8,578 nucleotides of DNA from SOIA01 sp050116035 (lineage in GTDB: Bacteria > Acidobacteriota > Aminicenantia > Aminicenantales > Aminicenantaceae). The stretch is taken from contig JASFPJ010000128.1 of NCBI GenBank assembly GCA_050116035.1, positions 1-8,578 on the forward strand, given 5' to 3'. Both the position numbers and the translations under genes were made by a program. The notes under the pieces are model-generated. The model was not told where the DNA came from, did not search any database, and was given only the letters and a program-made list of their open reading frames with translations. Shown here piece by piece: positions 6,176 through 8,578 of the stretch; position 1 is the stretch's first letter; each line of letters starts with the position of its first letter.

Positions 6176-7525
6176 CTAGATCTGGCTCTTGATCCACGCT
6201 GCGATGTCATCTATCACATACTTGGCCACATGACCTGCTTGTGAATATTCGGCTGGGGTGCTTTGTCCTTCCCCCTCCATGAAGAGGTGATTGAGCTTGG
6301 GGTAGAGTTTGAATTCGACATTCGTGCGAGAGGAGAGGGCTTTTTTCCATCCATCAAAATCATCCTCAGTGACCTGGTAATCCCGTCCTCCTTGGAGTAT
6401 AAGCATCGGTTGCTTGAGCTTTTGGGCCGTTTGAGGCGGATTGTAGCGGTGGAGATCCCGCCAGTATTCCGGTGGAGCGCCAAGCAGGTTCTCTCGACCT
6501 GAGTAAGAATCGGATTCTTTCAGTTTTTTTACCCTCTCCACTGCTTTTTCAATCTTACTCAGCCTGGTTTTTTCGTTTTCAGTGATCTTCCCGTCAATCG
6601 ATATGATGTAATTTACCTGTTCAAGAATTACCTCTTCAGTTGGTCTGGTGGTCCCTGCCATGATGATAAAACCTGCGATTTCTGTATCAATCATTCCGAT
6701 CCTCGGAGTGATCATCCCCCCCAGGCTATGACCGAGGACGAATATTTTTTTCTCATCAATTCCTTTAACTCCACGGAGCAGGTTGACAGCAGCCAGAGCA
6801 TCATCGATTGTTTCCTCTTGAACTGTGAATTTCCCTTCGAAATCTTTAAGCCTCTTGCTGTGGACTCTTGTCCTTTTCTCGTAACGAAGAACAGCAATGT
6901 CTTGGGAGGCCAGCCCCCAGGCCAAATCCCGGAACGGCTTGTTAGGACCAATGCTCTCATCCCGGTCATTCGGCCCTGAGCCGTGAACAAGAACAACTGC
7001 AGTGAACGGACCTTTTCCTTCAGGAAGTGCAAGGGTGCCCGGAAGGGCCCATTCTTCGCGTCCAACCACGATTTCTTTTTCTTTGAACGCATCCAATTGG
7101 ACATAATCAGGAGGGGTGTATTCTTTCTGGGCTGGAGCAAACCAGAGGCCGGTGATCTGTTTTTCTCTGTTGAAGACGACTTTGACATCAATATCTCCTT
7201 TTTCGAACTGACAGATGACATAGACGACATCAAACTTTGGCAGTGTTTCTGTTCGTGTTCCTTTTTGCTTTTTGAATGGACCGGCCTGTTTGATCACTCT
7301 CTGCCACACCTCTTTGAGTTTCTCTTTGGGCATGGCCTTGGACATAACGCTGTCAAAATTTTCCACTGCCTTGGCAAATTCTCCCTTGGCCATCAGATCG
7401 ACAAATTCTTTGGCATGAGCGACAAGCTCCTCAGGGAATGAATCTCCCAGAATTTGTGTGGGAAAAAGCAATGATCCAAACAATAAAACAGTCAAAGGGA
7501 TGCGATTGTATTTTTTTATTTCCAT
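6176..7525 (-). CDS. exported alpha/beta hydrolase with N-terminal DUF3887-like domain
   Basis: This 449-residue protein begins with a signal peptide: basic MEIKKYNR, hydrophobic 10-26, likely cleavage near ILG-DS at about residue 27. Residues about 30-130 form a small alpha+beta domain resembling DUF3887, with FVDLMAKGEFAKAVENFD and a VFNREKQITGLWF end. This domain often precedes secreted hydrolases. The catalytic domain (about 150-449) shows an oxyanion HGSG (181-184), nucleophile elbow GHSLGG with Ser267, acid Asp382 in GGRDYQ, and His413 in LNHLF: a complete Ser-Asp-His triad. A helical cap insertion lies about 297-362. It is probably a periplasmic or surface esterase, acyltransferase or peptidase-like enzyme of the DLH/BAAT or dienelactone-hydrolase type. 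The substrate is unknown. The ATG is preceded on the minus strand by TGAGGAAAAGATA. It is transcribed alone, convergent with the nuclease gene and divergent from the lectin-like gene. Confidence 0.88.
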   Translation of the reverse strand: MEIKKYNRIPLTVLLFGSLLFPTQILGDSFPEELVAHAKEFVDLMAKGEFAKAVENFDSVMSKAMPKEKLKEVWQRVIKQAGPFKKQKGTRTETLPKFDVVYVICQFEKGDIDVKVVFNREKQITGLWFAPAQKEYTPPDYVQLDAFKEKEIVVGREEWALPGTLALPEGKGPFTAVVLVHGSGPNDRDESIGPNKPFRDLAWGLASQDIAVLRYEKRTRVHSKRLKDFEGKFTVQEETIDDALAAVNLLRGVKGIDEKKIFVLGHSLGGMITPRIGMIDTEIAGFIIMAGTTRPTEEVILEQVNYIISIDGKITENEKTRLSKIEKAVERVKKLKESDSYSGRENLLGAPPEYWRDLHRYNPPQTAQKLKQPMLILQGGRDYQVTEDDFDGWKKALSSRTNVEFKLYPKLNHLFMEGEGQSTPAEYSQAGHVAKYVIDDIAAWIKSQI

Positions 7526-7577
7526 TATCTTTTCCTCAGTGATTTAATGGAGTGGGTTTCCATATTTCATGTGTCTA

Positions 7578-7606
7578 TTTTTAGATAAAACAATTCGACA
7601 TTTCAA
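7578..7606 (-). promoter_or_regulatory. weak candidate promoter for the hydrolase gene
   Basis: Read on the minus strand, TTGAAA (complement of 7601-7606) and TAAAAA (complement of 7578-7583) are separated by 17 nt. Each matches four of six consensus positions. The transcript would start about 45 nt before the hydrolase ATG. The surrounding AT-rich sequence makes chance matches likely. Confidence 0.25.
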
Positions 7607-7679
7607 GTCATTTATGGAGAATCCGAATATCCTTTATCGATTTATCATCTCAGCCAACAGAATCGTTTTTCCCCTGAAA

Positions 7680-7691
7680 TAGAGTGCTCTA
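7680..7691. promoter_or_regulatory. 12-bp inverted repeat upstream of the strong promoter, possible operator
   Basis: TAGAG-TG-CTCTA is a symmetrical 5+5 bp dyad, ending 13 bp before the TTGACA at 7705. Near-identical AATCG(T/C)TTTTT blocks lie on either side (7662-7672 and 7692-7701). The position suits an activator or repressor site, but no regulator gene is present in the window. Confidence 0.3.
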
Positions 7692-7704
7692 ATCGCTTTT
7701 TTGA

Positions 7705-7733
7705 TTGACATTTTTTTGTAAAATTTCTATAGT
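7705..7733 (+). promoter_or_regulatory. near-consensus sigma-70 promoter for the secreted lectin-like gene
   Basis: TTGACA (7705-7710) is a perfect -35. It is followed after exactly 17 nt by TATAGT (7728-7733), a five-of-six -10. The spacer is very AT-rich. Transcription should begin around 7739-7741, giving an unusually long leader of about 168 nt before the ATG at 7908. This is the best promoter match in the window. Confidence 0.7.
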
Positions 7734-7757
7734 AGGAAAACAAAGAGGTGGAAGCCG

Positions 7758-7862
7758 GTGGAAATCAATCTTAATTCGCGTATGGGATTAGTTCGGAATT
7801 CCTCTGGTATGGTTTCATCTTTCATGAAAGATTCTTTCGATAACCAAAATATAAATGCATAG
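7758..7862 (+). CDS. possible leader ORF (34 codons, GTG start) in the 5' leader of the secreted protein gene
   Basis: GTG at 7758 sits 9 nt after GAGG (7745-7748) and opens a 34-codon frame ending in TAG at 7860-7862. It lies entirely inside the predicted transcript from the promoter at 7705-7733. An internal ATG at 7782 gives a shorter version of 26 codons. The frame is the same as that of the main gene at 7908, and the 45 nt between them contain no other in-frame stop. The peptide is polar and Asn/Ser-rich with no recognised family. Its Shine-Dalgarno sequence would be only a few bases from the 5' end of the message, so translation is doubtful. Confidence 0.2.
   Translation: MEINLNSRMGLVRNSSGMVSSFMKDSFDNQNINA
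7817..7832 (+). repeat. 16-bp perfect palindrome in the leader
   Basis: ATCTTTCATGAAAGAT is perfectly self-complementary and lies about 77 nt after the predicted transcription start and 75 nt before the ATG. It could be a dimeric repressor operator in DNA, or a 6-bp hairpin with a CATG loop in the RNA. It overlaps a second imperfect dyad, GAAAGATTCTTTC (7826-7838). Confidence 0.5.
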
Positions 7863-7907
7863 CATTTTTTGTCACAAATCTTAGAGAGTTTGGAAAAGGA
7901 GGAACAA

Positions 7908-8578
7908 ATGAAAACTTCTGTATTACCAAACAAAGCTTTATTGCTGTATTTCCTGATGGGAATAATCATCTTGGCTTCCCCCATGCATCTGCCGGGTCAG
8001 GCTTCTGGTAAAGAGGTATACGATTTAATAAAGGTTGCGGGATCTGCGACATGGGTAAATAAACCTCTTCCGCTGGGAAGAGTTCCGACAGCCGAAAAGG
8101 TGCACTTTAATAACCGTACTAATGACAGAAAGGGTTTTGTTTGCCATGTGAATAATGTTGTACTCGAGGACGGAAATAAATACTCAAGAAGTATTCTACA
8201 AACGCATCCTGAATGGAAAAGAGGAGGATTGATCATCGGGTATTTTTATAATATCAATATCCCTGCCAACGCTAAGTTTGTCGCTAAAGTCGGATTCCTT
8301 AAGGGAGCAACGAATTCTGATGGCGCCACGTTTGAAGTTTCTGTCTACAATATTGAAGCCAAAGGAGGGCGCCGTCTTATTCAATATCATGCAAAATATG
8401 ATGGCAAAATGAATGAGATATCTGCGGATTTGAAACCTTATGCGAATCAAAAGCTGAGAATAGAACTGAGAGTGCATGCAGGCAATTCCTCAGCTCAGGA
8501 TTGGGCTGTGTGGGAGAAGGCGAGCATAGTGACCACTCCAGTTCTCGCGACAGCTAAGATAAGTACACCTATAAAAAC
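7908..8578 (+). CDS. secreted protein with lectin/NPCBM-like beta-sandwich domain (3' end outside window)
   Basis: The first 223 residues are visible and the frame stays open to the right edge. A signal peptide is clear: short N-region, hydrophobic 10-25 (LLLYFLMGIIILAS) and likely cleavage after GQA at about residue 32. Residues about 35-208 look like one globular beta-rich domain. Marker stretches are GSATWVN, GFVCHVNNVVLEDG, THPEWKRGG, KVGFLKGATNSDGATFEV, and AGNSSAQDWAVWEKA at the end. The last part resembles the closing strands of NPCBM/lectin-like carbohydrate-binding domains, where the phrase about acting on distant sugar or surface ligands would apply. From memory, similar domains occur in Candidatus Aminicenantes secreted proteins; this is not verified. 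After residue 210 a Thr/Ala/Pro-rich linker begins, suggesting further domains. The ATG follows AAAAGGAGG by 5 nt, which fixes the start. Expression is from the promoter at 7705-7733. Confidence 0.7.
   Translation, partial: MKTSVLPNKALLLYFLMGIIILASPMHLPGQASGKEVYDLIKVAGSATWVNKPLPLGRVPTAEKVHFNNRTNDRKGFVCHVNNVVLEDGNKYSRSILQTHPEWKRGGLIIGYFYNINIPANAKFVAKVGFLKGATNSDGATFEVSVYNIEAKGGRRLIQYHAKYDGKMNEISADLKPYANQKLRIELRVHAGNSSAQDWAVWEKASIVTTPVLATAKISTPIK

Larger units (their letters stand above)
7526..7907. other. 382-bp divergent regulatory spacer
   Basis: This non-coding spacer separates the minus-strand hydrolase from the plus-strand secreted protein gene. It holds a weak minus-strand promoter (7578-7606), a dyad (7680-7691), a near-consensus plus-strand promoter (7705-7733), a short possible leader ORF (7758-7862) and a perfect palindrome (7817-7832). 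I see no tRNA, known riboswitch consensus or transposon end in it. Confidence 0.6.

Noticed and set aside
6712..7233. A 173-codon minus-strand frame inside the hydrolase gene
   Set aside because: It overlaps the hydrolase in another frame, and the hydrolase frame carries the signal peptide and full catalytic triad.
6983..7441. A 152-codon plus-strand frame opposite the hydrolase N-terminal half
   Set aside because: Its Phe/Cys-rich translation is typical of the antisense of a Lys/Glu-rich coding sequence, and it has no supporting ribosome site or family resemblance.
7734..7907. A known riboswitch in the long leader
   Set aside because: I looked for c-di-GMP, TPP, cobalamin and SAM-type conserved cores and recognised none.

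Overview
The window is about 8.6 kb of bacterial chromosome of moderate GC, densely coding, with strong GGAGG-type ribosome binding sites and frequent AGA arginine codons. It shows no phage, insertion-sequence, CRISPR, rRNA or tRNA features. The last, incomplete gene encodes an exported beta-rich protein of a type I associate from memory with uncultured lineages such as Candidatus Aminicenantes. That assignment is inference and cannot be proved from this window.

Layout. (1) Positions 2-124 hold the 3' end of a gene whose product finishes in a small Cys-based metal-binding (TRASH/YHS-like) motif. (2) Positions 320-4669 form a probable four-gene operon for a MacAB-like ABC export system: a membrane-anchored HlyD/MacA-type adaptor, two tandem paralogous FtsX/MacB-type permeases and a MacB/LolD-type ATPase. 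The last three genes are tightly packed, and two of the stop codons overlap or abut the next ribosome binding site. An ECF-sigma-like promoter lies upstream, and a strong hairpin sits just past the ATPase. (3) Positions 4890-6104 encode a stand-alone RecB/Cas4-like PD-(D/E)XK nuclease with the four cysteines of a 4Fe-4S cluster and a C-terminal coiled-coil extension of unknown role. (4) On the minus strand, 6176-7525 encodes an exported alpha/beta hydrolase with an N-terminal DUF3887-like domain. (5) A 382-bp divergent spacer carries a near-consensus sigma-70 promoter (TTGACA, 17 nt, TATAGT), a long leader with a short ORF, and a 16-bp perfect palindrome. It drives a secreted protein that runs off the right end.

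Functionally, the adaptor, two permeases and ATPase should act as one envelope complex. The permeases are similar along their whole length, so a heterodimer is more likely than the MacB homodimer. No outer-membrane channel is encoded here, so it must come from elsewhere or the substrate is not passed beyond the periplasm. The nuclease, hydrolase and lectin-like genes show no clear functional link to the transporter. I see no convincing new multi-gene system. The items most worth a second look are the paired permeases, the nuclease C-terminal extension, the 18-codon ORF overlapping permease 1, and the leader of the last gene.
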